From Lethocerus indicus (Eukaryota; Arthropoda; Insecta; Hemiptera; Belostomatidae), in assembly GCA_019843655.1 (NCBI GenBank), contig JACDQD010000103.1, positions 2,852,001 to 2,916,000 of the forward strand: a stretch of 64,000 nt of DNA, read 5' to 3'. How positions within the stretch are numbered: position 1 is the first letter of the stretch; each line of letters starts with the position of its first letter. Below are positions 23,201 through 34,960 of this stretch, in pieces. The position numbers and the translations under genes are program-made. The notes under the pieces are model-generated. The model made no database searches and was not told the origin of the DNA. It saw nothing but the letters and a program-made list of their open reading frames with translations.

Positions 23201-26200
23201 TACACCAGAGAATAAGGCTCCTGGTTCAATTTTCCTATGTTAAACGCCTTAATTTCGTTAAATTGTTAGAATATATATCTGTATCTACTTAGAACTTAGA
23301 ACTTAGCGTGCACACTTTCAGGGAACTGATCGCATTAAAATTTCCTATTTCATCAAGTTCGAGGGTCCAAATCGGCCAGATGCTGATATTTTGAAAATCG
23401 CAAATTTATCTGGACCTCAGGCGGTATCAGTTTTCCCTCATTTGTTAGACTAAGAGGGGTAATAAATCCTCTAATAGCGGCGGAGTAATTATGCGCTACC
23501 CTTTGTTGGGCCACTTCCTGTTGGTGGGCGCCGAATAACCGAAATATCGGAGCTGACTATTAATAGACTGAAAAAAAAGAAACTATTTGCTCTGTGCACA
23601 CATACAGACAAGTTCATCGCAACCCTCAGTGACAAAGAGACTCTTTCGTAGACTATAAAATATTCCCTTTGTCTACTGTTTACCCCATGTGGGGGAAAAA
23701 CTACAGTCGCATTTCTTAGATTTTCCGGAAAGCCTGAGTGATCAAATTTATAGAATTAATTTATACAAATTAATAAAAAAAAATGTTATTCTACAGAGAA
23801 CACAGTCGATTATTCACACTTTAACTTCATTATTTATCATCCCTTGAAACCGACGATAAAGAGGAAATGGTTTCTACAAAAAGGATTATAAATCAATTTA
23901 TCTCTGCGCAGTTGCCTGTCGAATATCCGAATTTAGTTTAACTGCCGGACTTAGTTGGGAAATTGGATGAGAGCAATTGTTCGGGTAGAGCGTTAAATGA
24001 TTGTACACCCCCCCCTCCCACAGTAGGAGGCTCTACAACCCCATCGCTCTGCTTATTGCTAAAACCGAAAACTACACAGGACATTTAATTAAAACGAAAG
24101 ACTCTATCTTAAAACAATTAGTGAAATGTATGGAAAGACAAATTCTGATTCGAATGCTAATCCTGAAAATCCGAAAAGTTTTCAGAGTCCCCTTTCGGCT
24201 TCTGTTCACCTTCAGTACAATTCAGTCAGTACTATAAAACTGGTACTTGTTTGCATTGTGCTGTTACTCTCTTACTGTTTTACTCTTACAGTGTTACTAA
24301 ACTGCTTATAACCTGTGGGAATAAGCGGCGGCTGAGTACAACACTGTTGGGGGCCAGATCTCACTTCTCCCTCTAACATTTAAATGTTCCTGAATAAATA
24401 AAAGTCTAGTCGACCGACTCGAAAAGTCGCGGGACTTACGCGGTGGAAAATGTTACCTTTTTTACGATTATATATGGACGTAAAACGTTTCTAGAGAAGC
24501 ACTTTTTAAAAGGCAACCGTTGTAATCCGAGCTCACTAGCCGACCTTTCTACGTTGATGTGATATAAAAAAGGGATTTCGCCCACAATATATTCATATAT
24601 TGTCTGTAAATAAAACATAAGGTATGAGACGAATATATGGAAAATAGGGACGTAAATAAAATTCAAATATAATAACGTATAAGACGGTATCAAAACGTAA
24701 CCGCATTAATGAAATACTATTCTGTAAACAGTTATATATGAATATCGTTAATTAACCATCTGTCACATATCAACATAAATATGAAGTATAATGTGACCTC
24801 AATTGGTTTACTAAGTCGTATTACTGACCGAATGCTACTACGGTGGCTGAAGACCGAAAACCGGATCTTGCCTGCCATATAAAAAAGATTTGGCCCCTCT
24901 TACCTCAGAAGGATTTAATTTTCAGCTCCACATACTGGCACAATTCCAACGATTTGCTATTGGCACATGAAGTTTATGGTCCGAAATATATTTTCGACAA
25001 TAATATGTTTGACAATAAAAACGGAAGAAATGAATGCAATGCTATGACAGTCATGAAAGTGGTGGACAAGTTTTGTCATAATATTTGCCGTTCACCATTG
25101 AAATTTCTAATTCTATTGTTTCTACATTGAAAAACTGTTATGGGCATTTTACAACAGTGGCAACCATACGTTATAGTATCCCTAAGGAGGGGTCCAAGAA
25201 TTTGTGTGCTCTAGTTCTCTCTTATTCAGTTTGGCAGTTAGGTCAAATAACAGTTTCTCCTACATCGTTTCAACCTGCTACCTCATTTTTGATGCAATAA
25301 AAACCCGACGCCTTCCATTGACCCATTTTCGCTGCGGCCGATGTAACTCCAGACACCTGTGCGGTAGACCAGATATAACGCCTCAAATGCATCCTCCGAA
25401 CGGTAATCTAGAATGATATTAGGCGAAAATAAAGCAAACTAAACGTCCTCCGTGGATCGACTATTGGCATCGAAACGTGATCACATGTAATATACAGCGA
25501 ATCATTGACAACTAATTTTCAATAAAACATTAATTGATCCTATATTTTTATATCTTCTTAAAGCGGCTTTGTCGATGAAAAAGGTTTCAGCGTTACGACA
25601 CAATAAAACTGGACCTCTAATCACGAAAACCATTTTTTTTCCTCTGTCACCGAAATATCAGTCAATGCCAAATTGACTGGAGAATATCGCGAGAATTATA
25701 GTATTTGACGTGCTAACTGACTTTTAGTAGGATCGGTACTTTAAAGTTGAAGGAAACGAAAATATCATAAAGTGAAAGTTTGTTAAAAGAAATAAATGTA
25801 CAAAATTAATTTTTCATATTAAAGGTTAAAAGTTCGCTACTCGATGGCAAACGAAACCGCCCAATCTGTTTTCAGATTATTGAAATAAAATATAAAATTA
25901 AAGGTAAGTACATAGTATTAAGAAAACGAAAAAGCCAGTGGGTTTCTCCTCCTTTGTTTTCTACTCATTAATAGCGCTTCTCGAACATCAGTATAGCTAG
26001 TTTTAGTAATAAAATAATTTTTAAAATACACACAATTCAATTTCATTAGTGCACGCACATCTTATAAAATGCCATGTCATTGTGTATAGTCGCAGTATGA
26101 AAAAATTCCAATTCGTTCCCAACTGTATTGCCCGTGGAATTGGTCGGTCCTGATGGAAACCGGCGGCTGCAAAAAATATAAACTCTCCCATCAACTGTAT

Positions 26201-27235
26201 TTTATAAAAGCGCCTGATTTATAAATACGGATATGAAAAAAAAATAGAAAAAACATTTTCTCAAGGGGAGACCGATAATTAAAGTGAAAAACTGAACTGC
26301 CGCGACTTGTTTTAATTTATTTTCCCCTGTCGTAATTATAATTAATTTGGAACCTCCGAACTTTCAACAGTGCTGTAATTAGTGGCGGCGGACTAAAGCC
26401 TCCCTGTAAATTAGCAAATAACCGAGGACGGTAAGAGGCTTGGCCCGGCGAGGTTAACAGAACAATGGCAACCACTTATGGACATATGTGAAGTGAGAGG
26501 AGCTCGTTTATTATGTTCAGAACAGAATCACAGAGAGATCACGCCCCATTTGGACGCGGTGCACTAAGTAGTCGGCCGTATGCCACCCTTCTAATTAGCG
26601 ACATTGCCAACTTTTATTGTTAAATTAACAGTGTATACTGCTGTCCGCACAATTGTTCGGCAACCGAGCTATTCAACAAAAGAAGAAGGAAATATTATAA
26701 CCTGTAGGGACTCCTATGAAAATATTGCGGGCTTGGTATATCGGAAGTTATCAAAGCTGAAGGATTTAGAAATTGCGAACAACTTCCTCTTCGGAAATCG
26801 GTGAGCTGGGAAATTGTTTAGGCGGAAAATCTGCGAAGCAATCAAGTTTTTCAGCAATAGGGTATTATTAAAATCGCTTATAGAAGATTCAATTAGCGTC
26901 TAATTACTAGCCGAAGCATTCTTGAAGGATCGCTCGAAGGTTCTCACGAAGCTTATGAACAAGGGCTAGTTAAATAGTTATTTTAAATTTTAGGACGAAA
27001 TTCTATACTTTATCTAGAAACATTTCCCTTTAGTTTAACAATGTAAGTGGGTCTGAGGGCTTCTGTTTCATTATAGTTTATTCAATTAATTAACTAACGA
27101 TTTCTGAAGGGTTTCATAGTTTCATCGTGTAATTAGTTCTTGTTTTACGCGGTTTCGTCTATATTTGTATTGAATTATTTCGTTCCTATCGATTCATTTG
27201 ATTCATCGAGTTTTTTAAATATAGAATTCTAGTTT

Positions 27236-27470
27236 TCGTAGATTTGTTATGTTTCTGTCTCCTCTCGCTGGTTTGATCTTTTGCTAGACCGGTTTCGGCT
27301 ACTCGCCATCTTCAGTAGCGGTGTTAATCACTATTGGCACTTTGGATGTTTTTCGGGCATCCTTACTGCACTGTCGCTGTCACTTGTACTGTCGTGGTTG
27401 TCTGTTTGTATTGTACAGTACAAGTGCCAATAGTGACTAACACCGCTACTATAGATGGCGAGCAGTCATT
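27236..27470. mobile_element. Short fold-back derivative of the palindromic element family
   Basis: The terminus GTTTCTGTCTCCTCTCGCTG is followed by the core block and TTCAGTAGCGGTGTTAATCA. An inverted copy of the inner part follows: the arm at 27304-27341 (CGCCATCTTCAGTAGCGGTG and onward) mirrors 27422-27460 (CACCGCTACTATAGATGGCG and before). About 80 bp of spacer separates the arms. The second arm lacks the family terminus and has a changed box. The internal sequence (GCATCCTTACTGCACTGT) is shared with the 20.2-kb fragment. Confidence 0.8.
27283..27319 (-). ncRNA. Hammerhead-ribozyme-like core (best copy)
   Basis: On the minus strand: GCTA, CTGAAGA, T, then GGC GAGTA GCC as a 3-bp stem II, GAAA, CCGG, TC, TAGC. 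Every conserved position of the hammerhead core is present and stems I and II pair perfectly. One extra T lies between the box and stem II. It is the same 37-nt length as the 20228 copy. Catalysis is not shown by sequence alone. Confidence 0.45.
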
Positions 27471-28272
27471 GATAAAACCCAGAATAAGGAATGATCTGGA
27501 AAAATAACTGAAAACCCTTCTGAAAAACTCCTACTGGAAATAATGCTCTTCTGTCCCTCCTTCTACCCCTATCAGTAGTACTGAATATTCCGGTTTCGTT
27601 TATTTGTCTTGTTTATTAGTTTCGATTTAATTTTTGTTTTGCGCAGTTATCCTGCTTTCAGTCTAGCCTGGACTGATTCTCTTTAGCAGCCCACCGTCCG
27701 GTTCCGGTTTGGACGGACGTAGGCATAAACTCGATCTTGTTGCATCATCGCAATTGACACATCAAACGGCTGTCCCGCATTAACGTTGGGCGGACTATTA
27801 TTTGGGTAATCAGCCGGTGACCGCAGGTATCGCCCGACAAATGTTGACATTAATTATATGAAGGGTGCCTGTGTGGGTGGGCTCCAAAACGAGCGTCGCC
27901 GGCTAATTAATCTGAACGGATAATGGCCGGGTTTATCGCGCTGATCAATTCCGCCCAACATCAACGTTTTGGCCCTTCACCCTCAATGCACCCCTCCCCC
28001 CACAATATCAATGAGTGGATTTGGTTTGAGTAAAATTATTAAATCTCTAAAACTAGACATAAACGAATCTCCTAATTGGATTTTAGGATCGTGTACAATT
28101 GTGAACTGAAATTTCAAAGCTCACCTGCTGAACACTTTCGAGAGTGGAAAAACTCTTCACCCTATCCTCAATCTTTGAACTGAAAACAAATAATTCCTCC
28201 AAGTCTTCTCCCGCCTTCGCCTCTCGTCTTAAGAAGTCTTGAATGGCCGATCTTCAATGGCTAATCGTGCCA

Positions 28273-28593
28273 TATCAGCTGTTTATCAGCTATTTATCAG
28301 CTGTTTATCAGCTGTTTATCAGCTGTTTATCAGCTGTTTATCAGCTGTTTATCAGCTGTTTATCAGCTGTTTATCAGCTGTTTATCAGCTGTTTATCAGC
28401 TGTTTATCAGCTGTTTATCAGCTGTTTATCAGCTGTTTATCAGCTGTTTATCAGCTGTTTATCAGCTGTTTATCAGCTGTTTATCAGCTGTTTATCAGCT
28501 GTTTATCAGCTGTTTATCAGCTGTTTATCAGCTGTTTATCAGCTGTTTATCAGCTGTTTATCAGCTGTTTATCAGCTGTTTATCAGCTGTTTT
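28273..28593. repeat. 11-bp satellite, about 29 copies, with CAGCTG in each unit
   Basis: The unit TTTATCAGCTG repeats head to tail for about 320 bp with almost no change; one early unit reads ATTTATCAGCT. Each unit contains CAGCTG, an E-box and PvuII palindrome. As 11 is not a multiple of 3, three units (33 bp) encode an 11-residue repeat in all frames. This explains the long open frames over this stretch, which are artefacts. Its flanks are ordinary AT-rich sequence. Confidence 0.98.
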
Positions 28594-31500
28594 ATTATGC
28601 CAAATAAAATTGAGGCCTACAATATTAAACCCTTCGAAGATTGAAAATGTGGAGAAATCTACGCGTCTCAGTACAGAAACAAATGTAGCGTTCAGTAAAT
28701 CGCAATTTCAATTGAAACGTTAAATAAATGGGAAGTCAGAATATTTAATTGGAATTGTCCAAGCTCGGACCCCGCAACGAATAATTGGACGGTAGTTTTT
28801 TTTTAACTGAAAAAGACACCTAACTCTGTGTACACAGTGTAATTTATAATAGAGTACTTATACCCGATAATTAACCATTCATTTATATTTACGTACATTC
28901 AAGAACAATCATTTGATAGTATATCAAATTTATTATGTTAATGTATGTACATTTATTATTTATTAATAAAAATCTGATTACTAAATCTGATTTAGTATAC
29001 CATATTTGGATTGATATGTCACTGAGGCACCAACCGGTAAACATTGTGCAAGCAGCTCCGCTTTCTTCCAAATTACTGACGATACGTTAAGCGTTATTCG
29101 CCGAAAGAATACTGGGACGGAATAAATTTAAACGCCGCCTTGCCACTGACAAGCGAAATACGCTGAGAAGGCCGCCTTGGAAATATAATCAGTTGGCAAT
29201 ATCCGTGCAATATATGCCCAACCGGCATCGAGGGGGCCCACGTGCCCCCTTTATGCATTTCCACACCTTCAATTCTGACCAGGCATCGATTTTCAGTTTC
29301 ACATTATTCCAAGCCAATATACGATCGCAGAATATAATAATATACTCAGAGTATATAGCGTAACATTTAATATCCATTTCAATGATTTATTCTATTTATT
29401 AATAAAATCTTGGAAGCTCGGCAGATAGGACATGACGCACTTGAACACTTCCCGGATCGCTTTCATTATTTGAAATCCCAGTCTTTGGAAGCGTAAATCA
29501 GAATGGATACGAGATGAATGGATACGGTAGAATCGTTAAAATGACGTTCTTTCTGTCCAACAATTAATATTCCTGTAATATTCAGCCAGCCTGCTTTCTA
29601 GAGCCAAAGGCAAATAAAGAATAGGACTGAATTGACTGAGTCAAAAGGGGAGACTCCTGCTTTGAATTTCAGGCGGACATGAGATGTGATGATCCCCTAA
29701 TGATCGTGAGGAGTCGGCGTCTGACCGTGAGGACGTGATTTATCGGAAATTCTGCGAGTGTCAGCCCCGAAGCCCGGACCCGGACATCCAATTATGTCGG
29801 TCACATTTTTCTGTTTTGGTGCCAGCTCCAAATGCGATTTGGGACGGGCGGGGAGACACCCTCCATCTCGTTCCGGGCCTGCCCCGGCACAAAGTAGATA
29901 AAGTCCGAATTCTCGTCCGCCAAGATTTTTCCGTTGGGAAAAAGCCGAAGTCATTTCTTGAGGCCGGAAGCATTTCAGCATTATATTTCGAATTGATCCC
30001 TCATCATTATTTCCGTACGGCGATTCAAATAATGAAGGCATTTTTCTTCGAGTCATTCATGCCCGGTTGGTATAGGCGAAATTTGTAACGCCCAATGTAG
30101 CGCTAACACTGCCACCGCAATTGTCCTGCCCTCGCAACTATTTACATCAATAGAAATCAACTTGCCAAAGCAGCTGAGCTCAAATAATTGCGCGAAACTC
30201 TGTTCAGTCGATATGCATTTATTTTATAATATTTTTTATATCTAAAAAATTTGACGAAATGTTTAATTCCATAAAGTTTAGTTTCCTCCACGGAATATGT
30301 TTAATTGCTAAAACACTCTCCATGCGGGCCCAGATATATTTCTATAGGCCTGTCGGCCGCTTATAGCGTATGCCCGCTAGTTGGCAGCTTGACCCCCTAT
30401 ACGCTTATGTCGGCAGGCAATTTTTCATGTCCTTAATTAATTACCGGTGGAAGGGGGCCTGACGGCTGCTGTCGGCCTCCCCCCCCAAATAGGACGAAAA
30501 AATTTCGCGTACGAATTTTTTTCCGAATGAAACCCTTAATTCGCAAAGCGACGTGGGCGCATTAGCCACCGTGAGCGGCCGCACCTGGAATTGTCTGACA
30601 TTCTGTTAGACTTTTTAGTCGTTCGGAAAAGCGTTCGTCCCGACAGATATACAATGAAATTTTCCCGGAGGGGTTTCGGAGGGACGCGAGAAGAGGGGCG
30701 GGGAGGGTTAAACTCGAAGGGAATTTGAAATGAGATTAAATTCAGCCTCGTCATGGAATTCGATTTTTAAGACCTGGATCTATTACGGAGCGGATTCCAT
30801 TGACGGTAATGTATTCCTTGAAATATCTTCGAGTGTCCAAGGAGGGCCCTGTTTTACCAACCTTGCATTGGTAATTTTAAATAAGGAAATTTCGAAATCG
30901 ACAAATAAAAACACAACTTAGGTTAGAGCGCCGGGTTGCGTCACTGGCACCCGACATGCCTACGTATTCCATTAAATTAATGCCGAAATTCTACTGACGA
31001 TGGTGTAGTGTAAGACCAGATCGATGAGTGGAAACAGAAATAGAATTCACTAATTCCAATACTACTCGTTAAATTCCGGCCGGGCCGATGTTTATTCGAT
31101 TGCAGAAAAACTCATTTTTTAAAAGTAGGGTGTACGTTACGAATGTAACTATTACACGTAACGACATGTAAAACGTCTTATAATAAAGATTGTTTTTATT
31201 GTAAAAGTGATTATTATTATTTCCCTCACAAGTGAAACGTTCGTCATTCGAGTAGTCATTAATTTTCACTACGAAGAATTAAATAAATTAGTCGGTAGGT
31301 GATCAATGTGAGGGAACAACGCTCCACACCGTTGGTACAGCGTAATACACAGGTGCAAAATATTGTTATTAATGGGCAAATCAATGTACCGTGTTAAGCG
31401 GTCTGTAATAAAGTACGCCTTAACTGTAGGTTCAGTCAATTTCTGTTCTCAGTCGTTCCGGGAACTCAATTACGACACTGTGACATACCTCGGAAGTGAG

Positions 31501-34309
31501 TTAGCGAAGATTAACAGAAGATTGCGGTCTAGAAGCTTATCGCCGTGAACACAGCGGTGATTGAACCGGTGATCTCAGCCCAAATATTGATACCTGGGAC
31601 ACGATTAGTTCGATTTCCGGCCGGATGCCGTCATCCCCAGGCCGTTCGTGACCGACGCGCTCTCGCCCAGCTATTAGCCTCGGAGACTGAGGCCGTCGTT
31701 CAGAAGGTCAGGAGGCGTTTCAGAGTCGATGGAAAACAAAAAAGAAAAGGGTCGTCCAAAGGGACCCGGCCAAATGTCAAGCTTCCCACCTGGAAAAGCA
31801 CAAGTTTCCCTCAAATTAAAGGCTAAACGCACACAGACGCCCCAAATACCAAATGTCAAAAGTCCAGTTCTAGACTTTCTCAATCTGCTGAGCCTAACTA
31901 ATTACCTTCTAATGTGAGAAAGTTTTAAAAGAAAAGGAACTGCTTACAGCCCTGTTGTGGTTACTTATGAGGCCTTATCACTGTAAATAAGGTCCCGAAC
32001 AGTCTACCTCGGAATATCACTAATGAGACGCTACTGACTCCGTCTAGATGCCTAAACCACTCTAAACATACATTAAATCCCGCTGAATCGGACCCCGAAG
32101 TAAACATCCCGACCGGAGGATTATATGAAATGAAATGCGTGAATTAATAAAGCTCCATTCTGAGCTTTCACCGAATGAATTAATAAAGCCGAATATATTA
32201 ATTACTTGAAACAGGTAGCGCGAATTGTAAATCGGCAGTCCCTAACCTTTAACAGGGCCTGTATTATTATTTACTCAAGTTTTAATAAAGTATCTACGCT
32301 CAGGTACTGGTTCATTCTGTGAGATGTGCCCGCTTTATGTGAAATCGAATCTCCCGCCTCCGCAGTTCTGAGAATAGTCACCGGTTGAAAAAAAAACCTG
32401 GGAGTGAACTTTTGAGCGGGAATCAAAATTGAATTTTCCGACCTTAGAAACCTCTGGGATTCGGAGTCCCGACCGCCTGACGTTATTTCGGCACTATGAC
32501 GTCATCGGTGTACCGCGTTCACTTCATGCATGACGTCATTCCAACCTTCAACCGGTCTGAGAGACTAGATTTAAGGACAGCACTTAAAAGATACAGACGG
32601 AGAATAATTTTTAAAATTCCCAAAAAGAAATTTATATTTCATTGTTAAAATTGTCGCTGAAATTGGTTTGCCGTTCAATACTTCCAACTGGCGATATTCT
32701 GTTGTTATATTGGCGTGTATTAGTTCTTTAATTATTGTTGACATTGGTACCTAATATTGAGTCGACATAATCTGCCCCTCTTTAAGAAATTGGAAAAAAC
32801 CGTTGCGTTATCATTGCATCAGAAAACATCGCCGATAAGATTATCGAAACAGAGGAAAAACAGGAATTCCCTTCTTAGATTTACAAATACGGATAAACAC
32901 TTACGACCTTCTTAAATGGATTCAGAATTGAATTGTTCAGATTAATATATGATATCGTTCCTCAAATTATAATCGCCAAATTTCAACAGTGCAGTCACAA
33001 TGGCGACAAAGTGCTAAATGATAATGTGCACTTAATTCAAGTGTTCTCTCTATTTTTTCCTGTCAGAAGTAGTGGCGCCGTAATAATCTAAAACTTTATA
33101 TGTGAAATTTATATACTTGTGACTTTTATATATGAAATAATTACAATATATTTAAATGTTTTTTCGGTTTGAGCTGGAAATTTTGCAAGTCAGAGTTCGA
33201 AATTGGCTGGGTCCTTGGCTGGGTATAATACTGCTCAGCTGTAAGTTGTCTCGCCTTCGGATCCACTGCAGAGCCGGAAACCCAGGTCAAATCGCAACGA
33301 TTCCAATGCGATTCAATGAATAAATTTTGAATCGGCCGAAAGGATATTGTGATCCTCAAACGATATCCAAACAACTAATTAACCTAGCATTCAGATAGAC
33401 TGTGGTCTATATAACGATAAGATTCTATCGTTTTTGTGTCCGATATGACGCGTGCCAATATTATGTTTGTGATAAATAATACATATGCATACATGTAATC
33501 CAATTTACGATAAATTTTAGATAGTCTACAGCGGTTGGGAATACTAATATATATTTCTTATGGCTGATTATGATTAATTTAGTCCAGCCCAAAGGACGAA
33601 AGGAACAGCTCCCCCTATTGTATTATAATGTATAAAAAGATAAGGAAATAAATGAGCAGACAGTTTTAAACGACACTCTGGGTACATTAGCACAGTCGAC
33701 AGTCGTGCTCCGATTCTAATTTCAGTCGTATTATTCCGTGATTAAACACTTCTTCGGAACCTTCATAACTAAAAATAGAAGAGTAATTAATTCCAAACCG
33801 CCGGAGGACGGCTGTCATTTTCAGTTGGACAAAACCTAAAAACTGCGACGATTCAAATATAAATCAGACCACGATTTGAATAACTGACAAGTCTTTCTCT
33901 TCATGCTGCTCATGGTCTGGATCCTGATTGCCCGTTCGCGGTTATTTAATCGGAGTTGGCATTGTTCCCCTCGATTGATTTATAGTGCCAAACCCGCCTC
34001 ACCATATTTATGCTCGCCCAACAATCATCGGTTTTATTAGACCAGTCGCTACTTAGAGAACTGCTTCAAGGTTCTGGTCAGCGATCTCCAATTTTTCTCT
34101 GCTTGAGAGCACTAACCTGTCAAGGAAATGCCGCCTTCTGGCCTCGTTGGACCACGGGACGGCCAGCGACCTTGGTCGATGGAATTGCTTTTAAAATCAA
34201 TCAATTCGGAGAAATTTTAACTTAACTTATTGCTCTCACGAACCATGATGAATGGGGTCATTGAACGCCTGCGTGTATAATTACAACACCGTGGATTTCG
34301 TGTGTTTCT

Positions 34310-34960
34310 GTCTCCTCTCGCTCCTTTGGTCTTTTGTAGGTTTAGTAGGATTGAATTCGATAAAATCAATTAAGGGATCGGAATTTATATAAAATTGCAG
34401 ATATGATAAAAATAGAGGAAAGACAATCTAAAATATATTTGATCACGCAACTGGTCAGAACTATTAGGTTCTGACTTCGAAATATATGACAGGAAACCTA
34501 GCTGGTATTGTGTATTTCCGATCATAAAAGATTTCCTGTCGATTAAAAATTTATTGAAAAATGTTTATTTTTAGTAATTTAGTAATCTAGTTAATCGGTA
34601 CAAGTGCACCCAACGAACTTTATTTAAGTAAATTTCCGCTCTCAGAGGACTAGTTGACGAACGATTTTTGTAAAGCTAGTGCTCCCCCTGAGTATGGTGC
34701 GGAAATGTACTAAACTAAATTTCGTTGGATGCACTCGCACCGATAAACTAGCGCCCCCTGAGGGTGGTGCGGAAATGTATTTAACTAAAGTTCGTTGGGT
34801 CCACTTGAACCGATAAACTAGCGCCCCCCTGAGGGTGGTGCGGAAATGTATTTAACTAATGTTCATTGGGTGCATTTGCACCGATTAACTAGATTACTAC
34901 AAATAAATATTGTTCAATAAATTTTGGGTCAACGGGAAATCTTTTACGATTTCGTCATAA
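34310..34960. mobile_element. Palindromic (fold-back) element, copy 2
   Basis: It starts with the family terminus TTTCTGTCTCCTCTCGCT and TTTGGTCTTTT, then jumps by deletion to TTTAGTAGGATTGAATTCGA and the long left arm (GATCATAAAAGATTTCCTGT, TCTAGTTAATCGGTACAAG). The centre is TGACGAACGATTTTTG near 34655. Three units of the 70-bp repeat follow (landmarks at 34742, 34812 and 34882), then a right arm ending near 34952 within AAATCTTTTACGATTTCG. The hammerhead-like core is deleted in this copy. It has no coding capacity. Confidence 0.85.
34671..34885. repeat. 70-bp tandem array, 3 units, inside palindromic copy 2
   Basis: Same unit as at 6226-6860, with GATAAACTAGCG at 34742 and 34812 and the diverged GATTAACTAG at 34882. 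Units differ from each other more than in copy 1 (ACTAAACTAAATTTCG, TATTTAACTAAAG), suggesting an older or unexpanded state. Confidence 0.93.

Noticed and set aside
28239..28644. Two overlapping + strand open frames of 122 and 133 codons with a repeating 11-residue motif
   Set aside because: They are the translation of the 11-bp satellite, which is open in all frames because no unit contains a stop. There is no independent coding signal.
29697..30088. Overlapping open frames of about 118 codons on both strands
   Set aside because: No family resemblance, overlapping frames on opposite strands, and no splice context or codon pattern like the two real genes. Moderately GC-rich sequence explains them.
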